Part shown: positions 34,331 to 43,122 of the stretch, piece by piece | Layout: every line of letters begins with the position of its first letter | Numbering within the stretch: the stretch's first letter is position 1 | NCBI RefSeq assembly: GCF_001423295.1 | Contig: NZ_LMNG01000023.1 | Span: 329,680 to 393,679 of the forward strand | From: Methylobacterium sp. Leaf112 | GTDB taxonomy: Bacteria > Pseudomonadota > Alphaproteobacteria > Rhizobiales > Beijerinckiaceae | DNA length: 64,000 bases | Reading direction: 5' to 3' | Position numbers and translations under genes: made by a program | The notes under the pieces: generated by a model | What the model was told of the DNA's origin: nothing | What the model saw: only the letters and a program-made list of their open reading frames with translations | Database searches by the model: none

Positions 34331-36523
34331 ATGCTCAATCGCTCCTCACGCCTTGCTCTGCTCCTCGCCACGACTGCCCTGACCGGAGGCGCAGTGGCTC
34401 AGGAGCGAAGCGTTCAGCTCGACCAGCTCTCCGTGGAGGGTACGGCCCCCGGGCCGGCGATCGGCAGCGGAGCCAATCTCAGCGGGGGCGATGGTGGAAC
34501 GGCGGCGACCAGTGGCGGCGGGGGCGGTCCCTCCGGGATCACCGGCTACACCGCCCGCGTCAGCCCCACGGCGACCAAAACCAACACACCGCTGCTCGAA
34601 ACGCCCCAATCGGTCACTATCCTCACCCGTGAGGCGCTCAACGATCGCAACGTCCAGACGCTGAACGAGGCCATCGGCTACGTGGCCGGCGTGTCGTCGA
34701 ACGTCTTTGGCTTCGATCCACGCTTCGACTCGTTCTTCGTGCGCGGCTTCAGCCTGACCTATGACGGCATCTTCCGGGACGGCCTGCGCCAAGTCGCGTC
34801 GGGCCTGACGGTGCCGCGCATCGAGCCCTACGGCATCGAGGCGGCGACGATCCTGCGCGGACCGGCCTCCGGCCTCTACGGGCTCGGCTCGCCCGGCGGC
34901 ATCCTCGACGTCACCACGAAGCGACCGGTCTTCACGCCCTTCGGCGAGGTGCAGCTGCAGGTCGGCAACTTCGATCGCTACCAGGGCAATTTCGACATCG
35001 GCGGCCCGGTCGAGGGCACGGGCGGCACGCTCGCGTACCGCGTCACCGGAATCCGGCGGCAATCCGACAGCTTCATCCCCGGGGGCTCGGACGACCGGAG
35101 CTACATCGCGCCGGCCTTCACCTGGAAGCCGTCAGCTGATACCACGTTCACGTTCCTGAGTGAGTACCAGGAAACTAAACTCCCGGGCAGTACAGCGTTC
35201 TTCAATCAGAACCTGCGCCCCACAAGCCTCTATTCGGGCGATCCGGCCTTCAACGCCTTCAGGCAACAGCAGGGTCGCGTCGGCTACGCGTTCGAGCACC
35301 GTTTCGACGCAGATCTCGTCTTCCGGCAGAACTTCCGCTTCTACGACATCAGCAACGACTATCGCTACGCATCGATCGCCGCCCTTAGCCCCGACGGACT
35401 GAGCGCGAGCCGTTCAACCGGATACTCGCGGCAGTTCCTCAGCCAAATCACCCTCGACAACCAAGTCGAGGCGCATGTCACCACCGGGCCGGTCCAACAT
35501 ACGCTGCTGGCGGGCATCGACTACGCGCATTCCGACTTTAACTACCGCTTCGGCTTCGGCGCCGCCCCCGACCTCAACATCATCACGCGCAACTATGGCC
35601 AGCAGCCGATTCTCGTGCCGCCGCTGGGCTCACGCACCGCGCAGAGCCAGGATCAAGTCGGGCTGTACCTGCAGGAGCAGGCCAAGTTCGATCGCTTCGT
35701 GCTCACCCTGACCGGACGCTACGACTGGGTGTCGCAGAGCACAAACACCGCCGGCGCCACCGCCATCCAGCAGAACGACCAGGCCTTCACCGGCCGCGTC
35801 GGTCTCAACTATCTCCTGGCGCCTGGCCTGGTTCCCTATGCGAGCTACGCGACCACCTTCGCGCCACAGCCGGGCGTCGATGCCGCCGGGCGGGCCTTCC
35901 GGCCGGCGACGGGCGACCAGATCGAGGCCGGCGTCAAATACCTGATCCCGGGCACGAACATCCAGGCGGGGTTCGCCGGCTTCGACATCGTTCAGAGCAG
36001 TGTGCTGCGCACGGACCCGAACAACATCGCCTTCCAGGTGGCGACGGGCGCCGTCGAGTCCCGCGGCTTCGAGATGGAGGCCATCGCCAACTTCGCGCCC
36101 GGCACCAACCTGACCCTCGCCTACACCCATCTCAATCTGCGGTACCTTAGCCAGACCTCGTTCGGAGGACAGTCCCTGGACGGCAACGCGCTCTCCGGTA
36201 TTCCGGGAGACACCTTCACGAGCTTCCTCAGCTACCTGTTCCCGCCGGGCTCGGCTCTGCGCGGCCTGACCCTTGGCGGTGGCATCCGCTTCAATACCAA
36301 CAGCTTTGCCAACGACGAGAACACGGTTCGCAACCCGACCGTGACGCTGTTCGACGCCCTCGTCGCCTACGACTTCGCCGCCCTCGATCCCAAATACAAG
36401 GGCTTCCGCGCCCAGGTGAACGCCAACAACGTCTTCGACCGCGACTACTTCACTTGCCAGGCGGGCTTCTGCTATCGGGGCGCACCCGCAACCGTCATCG
36501 GCAGCCTGATCTACCGGTGGTAA
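34331..36523 (+). CDS. TonB-dependent siderophore receptor
   Basis: 730 residues from the ATG at 34331, placed just before a signal peptide (MLNRSSRLALLLATTALTGG, cleavage after AVA-Q); an in-frame ATG at 34286 is an alternative. A Gly/Ser-rich linker is followed by the plug (LLETPQSVTILTREALNDRN; RGPASGLYGLGSPGGILDVT) and a 22-strand barrel ending in the outer-membrane signature Tyr-Arg-Trp. The plug type is FhuA/FpvA-like. It would import a ferric siderophore across the outer membrane. The next gene encodes a secreted esterase, which fits siderophore use. Confidence 0.9.
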   Translation: MLNRSSRLALLLATTALTGGAVAQERSVQLDQLSVEGTAPGPAIGSGANLSGGDGGTAATSGGGGGPSGITGYTARVSPTATKTNTPLLETPQSVTILTREALNDRNVQTLNEAIGYVAGVSSNVFGFDPRFDSFFVRGFSLTYDGIFRDGLRQVASGLTVPRIEPYGIEAATILRGPASGLYGLGSPGGILDVTTKRPVFTPFGEVQLQVGNFDRYQGNFDIGGPVEGTGGTLAYRVTGIRRQSDSFIPGGSDDRSYIAPAFTWKPSADTTFTFLSEYQETKLPGSTAFFNQNLRPTSLYSGDPAFNAFRQQQGRVGYAFEHRFDADLVFRQNFRFYDISNDYRYASIAALSPDGLSASRSTGYSRQFLSQITLDNQVEAHVTTGPVQHTLLAGIDYAHSDFNYRFGFGAAPDLNIITRNYGQQPILVPPLGSRTAQSQDQVGLYLQEQAKFDRFVLTLTGRYDWVSQSTNTAGATAIQQNDQAFTGRVGLNYLLAPGLVPYASYATTFAPQPGVDAAGRAFRPATGDQIEAGVKYLIPGTNIQAGFAGFDIVQSSVLRTDPNNIAFQVATGAVESRGFEMEAIANFAPGTNLTLAYTHLNLRYLSQTSFGGQSLDGNALSGIPGDTFTSFLSYLFPPGSALRGLTLGGGIRFNTNSFANDENTVRNPTVTLFDALVAYDFAALDPKYKGFRAQVNANNVFDRDYFTCQAGFCYRGAPATVIGSLIYRW

Positions 36524-36593
36524 GCGAGGACGACCCCATGGTCATGGCCGGTAACGCTCGGGAGACGGACAAGGCCTGCATAGGCCGTTCCCT

Positions 36594-37553
36594 GTGAGCG
36601 CTCTTGTCTCTCGCCGCACCATGGCAGGCCTCCTGGCGGCCGGTCTGGCCGGCGTCGGGCCGATGCCGGGCAGGCGGTCCGCACTGGCCGCCAGTCCGGA
36701 CCAGCCGGCCCGACTCGCCGGCGCAGTGGGGTTTGATCTCGGCGGCGGGGAAGATCATCCGCCGTGGCGGATCACGCTCTACGTCCCGCCCGGCGAGGCG
36801 CCGGCCGCCGGGTGGCCCGTCCTCTACCTTCTGGACGGCAACGCGGTGACGGCCACCGCCATCGACATCGAGCGGGTTCAGGCCCCGTATCCGGAGGCCA
36901 CCGGGATCAGCTCACGGTTCGCCATCGTGGGCATCGGATATCCCGGAGAGGAGGCCTATGACGGTCCGCGCCGCTCCTGGGACTACACGCCGCCGCCCGG
37001 ACGGTCATACCCGCCCCATAAGCCCGGCGGGCCGGCGATCCGGACCGGTGGTGCCGATGCCTTCCTCCAGTTCATCGTGACGGAGCTCCGGCCCGCGATC
37101 GAGCTGCGGTGCCGAGTTAACCCGGCGCGTCAGGCTCTGTTCGGCCATTCCTTCGGTGGGCTTTTTACTCTCTACGCGCTCGCCCACAGGCCCGATGCGT
37201 TCTCGCACTGGATCGCCGCGAGCCCGTCCATCCATTGGGAGGATCGCATCCTGCTGGCAAGTCTCCCACGCCTCGAACGCGAACCGCCCTCCCGTGCCCG
37301 CGTGCTCCTCTCGGCGGGAGCCTACGAGGAGACGCTGGCGCCTTTCCAGGACCATGCCCCGGACCGCGAGGCGCGCCTGAGCCATCTGACCGCGGCAAGG
37401 ATGATCGAGCTGGCCCGCACCATGGCGAAGCGGCTCAACCGGATCCCAGGCGTTGAAAGCGAGTTCCGGTTGATTGCTGGACGAACTCACATGACTCTCC
37501 TGCCCGAAGCTCTCAATGACGCCATCGAATTTTTCATGAAAAAATTGGCATAA
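36594..37553 (+). CDS. exported alpha/beta-hydrolase, IroE/Fes-like esterase
   Basis: 319 residues from a GTG at 36594. A twin-arginine-type leader is visible (SRRTMAGLLAAGLAG). The catalytic Ser is in FGHSFGGLFTLYAL, and the His is probably in AGRTHMTLLP. The sequence has the esterase-D/siderophore-esterase pattern (VLYLLDGNAV, IVGIGYPG, PSIHWED). It lies 70 bases after the TonB receptor on the same strand and may cleave an ester siderophore in the periplasm to release iron. Another ester substrate is possible. Confidence 0.82.
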   Translation: MSALVSRRTMAGLLAAGLAGVGPMPGRRSALAASPDQPARLAGAVGFDLGGGEDHPPWRITLYVPPGEAPAAGWPVLYLLDGNAVTATAIDIERVQAPYPEATGISSRFAIVGIGYPGEEAYDGPRRSWDYTPPPGRSYPPHKPGGPAIRTGGADAFLQFIVTELRPAIELRCRVNPARQALFGHSFGGLFTLYALAHRPDAFSHWIAASPSIHWEDRILLASLPRLEREPPSRARVLLSAGAYEETLAPFQDHAPDREARLSHLTAARMIELARTMAKRLNRIPGVESEFRLIAGRTHMTLLPEALNDAIEFFMKKLA

Positions 37554-37680
37554 TATCGATATGTACGTATGATCCGATCAATAAATCTAGAGTTTATACT
37601 AAATAATTAAGACTGAATATCTTGTAGATACAGATATAATGAGTATTATGTGCCCCTACGTTTAAACTTCCCACTTCCCC
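37554..37680. other. AT-rich intergenic stretch
   Basis: About 125 bases directly after the esterase stop are strongly AT-rich (for example AATAAATCTAGAGTTTATAC and ACAGATATAATGAGTATTAT) in otherwise GC-rich DNA. No reading frame or clear terminator is seen. The remainder of the 366-base gap holds degraded repeat copy H. Confidence 0.5.
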
Positions 37681-37708
37681 TCACCGTTTATTGATTCTGA
37701 CAACAAAA

Positions 37709-37775
37709 GGAGTAGACAGATCCCAAAGCAAATTGGTCGTTCGCTAAAAGCTTCGTTGATGCTTGAAAGCGGTCG
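37709..37775. repeat. dispersed intergenic repeat, copy H (right half, degenerate)
   Basis: GGAGTAGACAGATCCCAAAG then AAATTGGTCGTTCGC corresponds to the right half of the family centre, and GAAAGCGGTC at 37766-37775 to the right end. The left half is not recognisable. Confidence 0.45.
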
Positions 37776-37919
37776 TTCGTATAAAGGCGGCTGGGACCCG
37801 CGCATTCCTGTGCAACCAATCAAAGACCATGCGGGTGCTGAGGAATAAATTAGGCGGGTTATCATAAAGCAATTTGTCGAAGAAGAACCGAGACGACCGC
37901 CCCCGGCTGCGCTTTGGAA

Positions 37920-39101
37920 CTATAGATACTTGAGCCAGGCGATCTCTTGACGTGCCGCCTTGAAGCGCGAGAACCACGCCGTCGGCCAGTACAAGGGTAC
38001 GACCAGCCCGACGTACCAGGCCAGCACCCAGCCGTAGTTCGCGACGCCGAACACCGTGCCCTGCGTCGGGCCCCAGATGGCGGCGGCACCGTGATACAGG
38101 AGCCGCAGGATCGTCAGGTGGAGCAGGTAAAAAAACAGGGGCGCACCGCCGAACACCGCTAGGGCCGCGACGACTGGGGCGTCGCGCATTCGTTCAAGGG
38201 CGACGAGGAACAGTGCCCCGATCGCGAGCGTCAGCAGCAGGAACAGCAGCGAGGGGGGATACTTCGTCAGCGCGAGGAAGCTCATCGCGGTCCGAAGCGC
38301 ATCGCCCTCGACCACGAACCAGGGCTTGTCGCCATACCCGTTCGCCAGCCGCAGCACCACGAAGGCGACGAGCATCCCGCAGCCGAGGGCCAGGAACCGG
38401 CGCTCGCGGGTGCGCGTGGCGACTTCGGGCAGAAACCACGGGCCGACCGCGTAGCCGAGCACGATCACGCCAATCCATGGGAGCACGGGATAGGTCGTCT
38501 TGGCGACCAGCCCCAACGGCAGGGCGATGACGTCACGCTGGTGCAGCATCGCCCAGGCCGCGAAGAACGGTTGGTCGGGCCGGAGGTGGATCGGGTCGAG
38601 GAGGTTGTGTCCGCAGACGATCAGCAATCCGACCGCGAGGAGGACCGGGCGTGGCAGACCGATCAGCACCGCCAGGACGACCATGCAGACGCCGATGCAC
38701 CAGATCACCTGCAGCCAGAGCGTTGGAATGGCCACGCCCCAGTACAGTTCCGACAGGTAGATAACCTCCAGTGCCATTAGAACAAGGCCACGCTTCAGCA
38801 GGTAGGCTCGCGTCTCCGACAGCGTGTGCCTCGTGCCGAACAGGAAGGCTGCCACGCCGGTCAGCGAGATGAAGATGGGCGCGCACAGGCTGACGACGAG
38901 GCGGGCCAGGGCCACGGCTGTCAGGGTGGTCCGGGCGTCGACCGGGTCGGCCACGGGAACGTGGAGGAACCAGGTCTCGCGCAGGTGGTCGAGGAGCATC
39001 AGCACCATCACCAGCCCTCGCAGGGCATCGATCGAGGCGATGCGGCTGGACACGGCCGGTGCGCAGGCCGACGCCTCAGGTTTTCCCGGACGCTCGCCCA
39101 T
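37920..39101 (-). CDS. DUF1624/heparan-N-acetyltransferase-like membrane protein
   Basis: 393 residues. The start SRIASIDALRGLVMVLMLLD then HLRETWF is the signature of the DUF1624/acyltransferase membrane family (Arg-Gly near the first helix, Asp-His). About ten membrane segments cover the rest. Such proteins sit in the inner membrane and may transfer acyl groups; no substrate is established here. Its ATG overlaps the stop of the riboswitch-controlled TonB receptor (TGATG), so it is co-transcribed and probably co-translated with it. A role tied to corrinoid uptake is inference from regulation. Confidence 0.8.
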   Translation of the reverse strand: MGERPGKPEASACAPAVSSRIASIDALRGLVMVLMLLDHLRETWFLHVPVADPVDARTTLTAVALARLVVSLCAPIFISLTGVAAFLFGTRHTLSETRAYLLKRGLVLMALEVIYLSELYWGVAIPTLWLQVIWCIGVCMVVLAVLIGLPRPVLLAVGLLIVCGHNLLDPIHLRPDQPFFAAWAMLHQRDVIALPLGLVAKTTYPVLPWIGVIVLGYAVGPWFLPEVATRTRERRFLALGCGMLVAFVVLRLANGYGDKPWFVVEGDALRTAMSFLALTKYPPSLLFLLLTLAIGALFLVALERMRDAPVVAALAVFGGAPLFFYLLHLTILRLLYHGAAAIWGPTQGTVFGVANYGWVLAWYVGLVVPLYWPTAWFSRFKAARQEIAWLKYL

Positions 39102-41209
39102 CAGAACCGCGCCGTCATGCTGACGGTGACCCGCCGCGGCTCGCCGACGCCGACCCAGAAGGTGTTGTAGGAGCGCTCGTAGTAGGTCTCGTCGAAAATG
39201 TTGTCGACGTTCAGGCCGAAGCGCAGATTCTCGTAGCGGTAGTAGGCCAGCGCGTCTGTCAGGATGTAACCGGGCAGCCGGAAGCTCTCGACTCCGCTGT
39301 CGCCGAGTCGCGAGCCGACGGCCCGGAACCCACCGCCGATCCCAAAACCCTTCCAGTCGCCGGCCTGGACCTCGTAGATGCCGAGCAGGGAACCGCTGTG
39401 GCGCGGGATGTTGAGGAGGGGTGACCCGGGACGCAGCACCTCGTCGCGGGTGACGGCCGCGTCGATGAAGGCGTAGCCGCCGATGACCCTGAACTCAGGC
39501 GTGACCTGTCCGACCAGGCTTACGTCGAAGCCCTGGCTGCGCACGGCCCCGGCGGCGATCTGGAAGAAGAAGTCCGCCGGATCGGTGGTGAGCACGTTCT
39601 CCTTCTCGATGTGGAAGGCGGCGCCCGTCACGCTGAGGCCGTCGAACAGGTCGAGCTTGGCCCCGACCTCGTAGGCGAACCCGGTCTCGGGAGCGAAGGG
39701 CCGCGTCGCGCTGTCGAAGCCGGTATTGGGGCGGAACGAGGCGGCGACGTTGCCGTAGAGCGCCAGGAACGACAGCGGCTGGTAGACGAGGCCGGCCCGC
39801 GGCGAGAACCCGGTGCGGTCCTGCTCGGTGCGCTCGCCCGCGACCTTGTCCCGGAAGGTCTGGTTGTAGAAGTCGGTTCGGTTGCCGACGAGCAGCTTCC
39901 ATTCCGGGCTGAGCGCGATCTGGTCCTGGAGGTAGACGGCTGTGTTGCCGACGTTCTCGCTGGCGCCGTAGCGGCGCGTGAACGGAGGCTTGGCCTGCCC
40001 GTAGACGGGGTTGAACAGGTCGATGGCGAAGGGGTCGAGGCGCGGGGTCGAGCGCTGCAGGTTCTCGGTACTGTTGTAGCGCTCGTGCTCCAGGCCGAGC
40101 AGCAGGGTATGGGCGATGGGCCCGGTTTCGAAGCGCCCGACGAGTTCGGCCTGCCCGATGGCGACGCCCCAGGTGAAGTCGTGCCGGCGGAACTCGCGCA
40201 AGAGCGTACGCCCGTCGTCGAGGATCCCGGTCGCGCCGGTCTGCAGGCCGGTGAGGCTGCCGGTGTTGAGGTGGGTGGCGACACGCAGTTGCCAGTCGGT
40301 GTTGAAGGCGTGCTCCAGACGGACCTGCAACAGAGCGCTCTCGGACACGGAATCGTCGCCCGGCTCGCCGAAGAAGCGTGAGCGCGGGACGAGGCCGAGG
40401 CGATTGTTCACCGCGACGGTGCCTCGGTCGAAGGTCTGGCGGTTGCGCACGTACTGCGCCTCGAAGATGATTTTGGTGTCGGGCGTCACCTGCCAGCTCA
40501 CCACGGGCGCCAGGAGCACTCGGTCGCCGTCGACGAAATCGCGAAAGCTGTCCTGGCGGGCGAGCGCGCCGTTGAAGCGGTAGAGCACGCGGCCGTCCTC
40601 GCTCAGCGCCCCGCCGGCATCGACCGTGGTGCGGGCGGTGCCGAAGCTTCCGAACAGTGTGCCCATCTCGACGAAGGGTCGCGCTACGGGCTGCTTGGTG
40701 AGGATATTCACGGTCCCGCCCGGATCGCTGCGGCCATAGAGGGCGCCGGCCGGGCCCTTCAGGACCTCGATGGACTGGACGTTCTGGGTGTCGGGGGCGC
40801 CGTTGTAGCCGCGGGCGATGTTGAACCCATTCTGGAAGATATCCTGGGTTGCGAAGCCTCGCACCGAGTACAGGGCGAGGTTCTGGGCGCCGAAGTCGTT
40901 CTGCTTGCCGACGCCGGGCACGTAGTCGAGGGCGCGCTCGACCCGGGTCGCGGCGGTGTCGACCAGGACCTCCCGGGGCACAACGTCGACCTGCTGCGGC
41001 AGGTCGCGGCGCGGCGTCACCGTCTTGGTGCCGCTGTAGAGCTCCGGCACCCGGTAGGTCGGCGTGGCGGTGAGGGTCCCCTCGACCGACAGCGCATCGA
41101 GCACCACGGCGGTCTCCCTGGCGGGCGCCCCCTGGGCGGCCACGGCGGTGGGGATCGCGCAGGACAGGGCCAGCACGGACATCAGCGGGATGGACGGTGA
41201 ACGGTACAC
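39101..41209 (-). CDS. TonB-dependent receptor (siderophore-receptor type) under cobalamin riboswitch control
   Basis: 702 residues from a GTG at 41209 (GTG TAC CGT), with GAGG nine bases upstream; the same leader layout precedes btuB. Signal peptide YRSPSIPLMSVLALSCAIP with cleavage near AVA-A. Plug: DLPQQVDVVPREVLVD and LKGPAGALYGRSDPGGTVNI; barrel to the C-terminal Phe. The plug resembles ferrisiderophore receptors rather than BtuB, yet the gene sits behind a cobalamin riboswitch. It may import a corrinoid, a cobalt chelate or a siderophore whose use depends on B12 status. It is translationally coupled to the DUF1624 gene. Confidence 0.88.
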   Translation of the reverse strand: MYRSPSIPLMSVLALSCAIPTAVAAQGAPARETAVVLDALSVEGTLTATPTYRVPELYSGTKTVTPRRDLPQQVDVVPREVLVDTAATRVERALDYVPGVGKQNDFGAQNLALYSVRGFATQDIFQNGFNIARGYNGAPDTQNVQSIEVLKGPAGALYGRSDPGGTVNILTKQPVARPFVEMGTLFGSFGTARTTVDAGGALSEDGRVLYRFNGALARQDSFRDFVDGDRVLLAPVVSWQVTPDTKIIFEAQYVRNRQTFDRGTVAVNNRLGLVPRSRFFGEPGDDSVSESALLQVRLEHAFNTDWQLRVATHLNTGSLTGLQTGATGILDDGRTLLREFRRHDFTWGVAIGQAELVGRFETGPIAHTLLLGLEHERYNSTENLQRSTPRLDPFAIDLFNPVYGQAKPPFTRRYGASENVGNTAVYLQDQIALSPEWKLLVGNRTDFYNQTFRDKVAGERTEQDRTGFSPRAGLVYQPLSFLALYGNVAASFRPNTGFDSATRPFAPETGFAYEVGAKLDLFDGLSVTGAAFHIEKENVLTTDPADFFFQIAAGAVRSQGFDVSLVGQVTPEFRVIGGYAFIDAAVTRDEVLRPGSPLLNIPRHSGSLLGIYEVQAGDWKGFGIGGGFRAVGSRLGDSGVESFRLPGYILTDALAYYRYENLRFGLNVDNIFDETYYERSYNTFWVGVGEPRRVTVSMTARF

Positions 41210-41216
41210 GTTGATG

Positions 41217-41258
41217 GGCCTCGGGCGACGGCAGTGGCACGTCACCGCGAACGAGGCC
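41217..41258 (-). promoter_or_regulatory. RBS-covering hairpin of the first cobalamin leader
   Basis: On the minus strand GGCCTCG (41258-41252) pairs with CGAGGCC (41223-41217) across a 28-base loop. The GAGG ribosome binding site of the receptor gene is inside the second arm. The btuB leader has the same arms and the same loop length, so this is probably the riboswitch expression platform acting on translation. Confidence 0.6.
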
Positions 41259-41332
41259 GAACCACGCGCAGCGCGCATGCTTCCGCACCCGCCGGGGCAC
41301 CCCGCCCAGCGTGTCTCGCGTGTGACCACGAC

Positions 41333-41504
41333 TGACGGCAGGTCTCCTGGCTCGCGGGTCATCGCCCTTCACCGTCTTCCCGAGCGAGGCCGCTCAGTGA
41401 CGTCGGTGGCGAAGGGCTCGCCGCTTACAGTTGCGGGGGCAGCCGCGGCGTTGGGGCTACCCCCGCACCGCGTTCCCTTTTGATCCTCCGGGGAGGAACC
41501 GTCA
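41333..41504 (-). promoter_or_regulatory. cobalamin riboswitch upstream of the siderophore-type TonB receptor
   Basis: The minus strand reads in order GGTTCCTCCCCGGAGGATCA then AAAGGGAACGCGGTG; GCTGCCCCCGCAACTGTAAG (B12 box core); GGGAAGACGGTG; and GACCCGCGAGCCAGGAGACC then TGCC, all conserved in cobalamin aptamers. A closing P1 stem TGACGG/CCGTCA spans 41504-41333. The aptamer lies 124 bases before the GTG at 41209. The 404-base gap 41210-41614 is therefore mostly leader RNA. Confidence 0.95.
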
Positions 41505-41614
41505 CGGCCGAGCTAACATGCCGACGCCCATGCCCGTCAACGGACCAAGTGCAATGCACGAGGGGTTATGCCCTGCCGGCAACACTTGGGAACACGGATC
41601 GCACGCTGCGTCCG

Positions 41615-42157
41615 TCAGGTCAGGACCTCGACCTGCTGCGGCGGCAAGCTACGCCACCAAGCGTCCGGGGATTGGAAAACCTCGTAGGTGAACCGGAGGA
41701 CCTCATCCGGCTGGCGATGCGACGGGTCCACGCGACCACGCTCCGCGTTGCGGGCTTTCAGGACCTCCCACGGCACGTCGAACACTTTCCACTCCACGGT
41801 GAGCCCGTGTCGGGCGACGATCCCGAGCTCGCGCTCGAACACGGGTCTGGTGAGATGTGTGTCCGCCATCACCACGCTGAAGCCGTTCGTCAGGGCGGCA
41901 TCCAGGGCCGCTTCCTTGACCCGGTGCAGGAGGTCCCGGGCCGCATCGTCATGTGAGCCCTGCCTGAGTTCCCAGTAGACCTGCCGGTGCGGCGGCCAGA
42001 GCGTCTGACGGAAGTCGTCGAGGGTGAGGTGGACCCAGCCGTCGAGCGGATCGAAGCGGCGGGCGTAGGTCGTCTTACCCGCACCCGGGCAGCCGATCAG
42101 GCCAATCACCCTCTGGGGTGCCCCCGGACGATTCCTGCCGGGCACCGTCCGGGTCAC
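41615..42157 (-). CDS. P-loop kinase of unknown substrate in the btu operon
   Basis: 180 residues from a GTG at 42157. Walker A GLIGCPGAGKTTYARRF lies near residue 20, LTLDDFRQTLWPPH looks like the substrate/Walker-B-side Asp region of polynucleotide-kinase-like enzymes, and ARNAERGRVDPSHRQPDEV resembles their lid. It is the last gene of the btuB-F-C-D unit, two bases after the preceding stop. A kinase expressed with cobalamin import could phosphorylate a corrinoid precursor, a nucleoside or a tRNA/RNA end; the sequence does not decide. Confidence 0.75.
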   Translation of the reverse strand: MTRTVPGRNRPGAPQRVIGLIGCPGAGKTTYARRFDPLDGWVHLTLDDFRQTLWPPHRQVYWELRQGSHDDAARDLLHRVKEAALDAALTNGFSVVMADTHLTRPVFERELGIVARHGLTVEWKVFDVPWEVLKARNAERGRVDPSHRQPDEVLRFTYEVFQSPDAWWRSLPPQQVEVLT

Positions 42158-42159
42158 GG

Positions 42160-43122
42160 TCAGGCCGTCGCCTCCGCATCCTCGTCGTCGCTCGCCGAGC
42201 CCTCGATGATCTCGTCGCGCAGGTAACGAGCCTGGGCCTCAGCGACGCGGCGTGCGCCCTGGGCGTGGCGGGTCGATACCGTGCCGCCGGGCGCCTCGGG
42301 CCCGCCGCGCTTGATCGCCACGAGTTCCGGATCACCCCAACGGTCGAGCATCTCCTGGAACGCTTCGTAGCGGCCGGCGTCGAAGGCGATGCGGTCGCCC
42401 ATCATGTCCTTGTAGGGATGGGCCGGGTGCAGGCCGGCGCAGGGGACCCAGCCCGCCGGGATTGGCGTCGTGGCGGCATGGGTCCGACCGCTGCGCAGGA
42501 GCTTGGGCAGCACGTGCGTATGCGGTCCTTCAGGACTGGTACCGCCGGGACCAGGGATCGGGGCATAGACCTCGACGCGCCCGACCCGCGCCAGGAACAC
42601 CCGGTGCGGGCTCATGGCGACGAGATGCGGCCCGATGGGGTTTGCGTGGTCGAATAGCGGCATGCCGACGCCGGCCCGCAGCCGCTCGACGGCCTCCGGA
42701 TCGCGTACCCGCACGCAGGCATCCACGGCGAGAAGGCCGAGGCCGAGGTCGAACAGGATGCCGTCGCGATCCTCGACCCGGGCGGCGTTCCGGTCGGGCC
42801 CGAGCTCCGTCACCACGGTCCTGCGGTTCATCGCGCAGGTCGCCTCCGGCAAGCAAAGCGCGATGGCGTGGTTCCAGCCGGACGAAACGGCCGTCTCGTA
42901 GGCGACGGGCCGCAGGTCGGAGCTCGGGGTCAGGGCGATGGCCCCGCGCGCTGTCGCAAGTCCCAGGCGCTCGTCCGGCAGCGCCACGACGGGTTCGTCG
43001 GGATCGCGCATGAACTCGGCGATGGCACCGAAGCTGCCCAGGCTCCAGGCCGTGGTCGGATCGGCCAGTGCACCGCGCAGAAGGGCGACGGTGGCATTAG
43101 GGCTGTTTGGGGAAGGTTGCAT
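42160..43122 (-). CDS. unknown conserved-looking protein encoded with btuFCD
   Basis: 320 residues from the ATG at 43122, preceded by GGAGGAG. The start codon lies inside the end of the btuD gene (26-base overlap), so the two are tightly linked. No signal peptide or membrane segment is seen. Distinct patches are rich in His, Cys and Pro (GPHTHVLPKLLRSGRTHAAT; PCAGLHPAHPYKD), and several Asp/Glu-rich stretches occur, with an acidic C-terminal tail (GSASDDEDAEATA). I do not recognise the family. Being under the cobalamin riboswitch it is a candidate for corrinoid handling. Confidence 0.7.
   Translation of the reverse strand: MQPSPNSPNATVALLRGALADPTTAWSLGSFGAIAEFMRDPDEPVVALPDERLGLATARGAIALTPSSDLRPVAYETAVSSGWNHAIALCLPEATCAMNRRTVVTELGPDRNAARVEDRDGILFDLGLGLLAVDACVRVRDPEAVERLRAGVGMPLFDHANPIGPHLVAMSPHRVFLARVGRVEVYAPIPGPGGTSPEGPHTHVLPKLLRSGRTHAATTPIPAGWVPCAGLHPAHPYKDMMGDRIAFDAGRYEAFQEMLDRWGDPELVAIKRGGPEAPGGTVSTRHAQGARRVAEAQARYLRDEIIEGSASDDEDAEATA

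Noticed and set aside
39495..41372. 625-residue Arg-rich frame on the same strand as the TonB receptor
   Set aside because: Out-of-frame reading of the receptor gene and the riboswitch leader.
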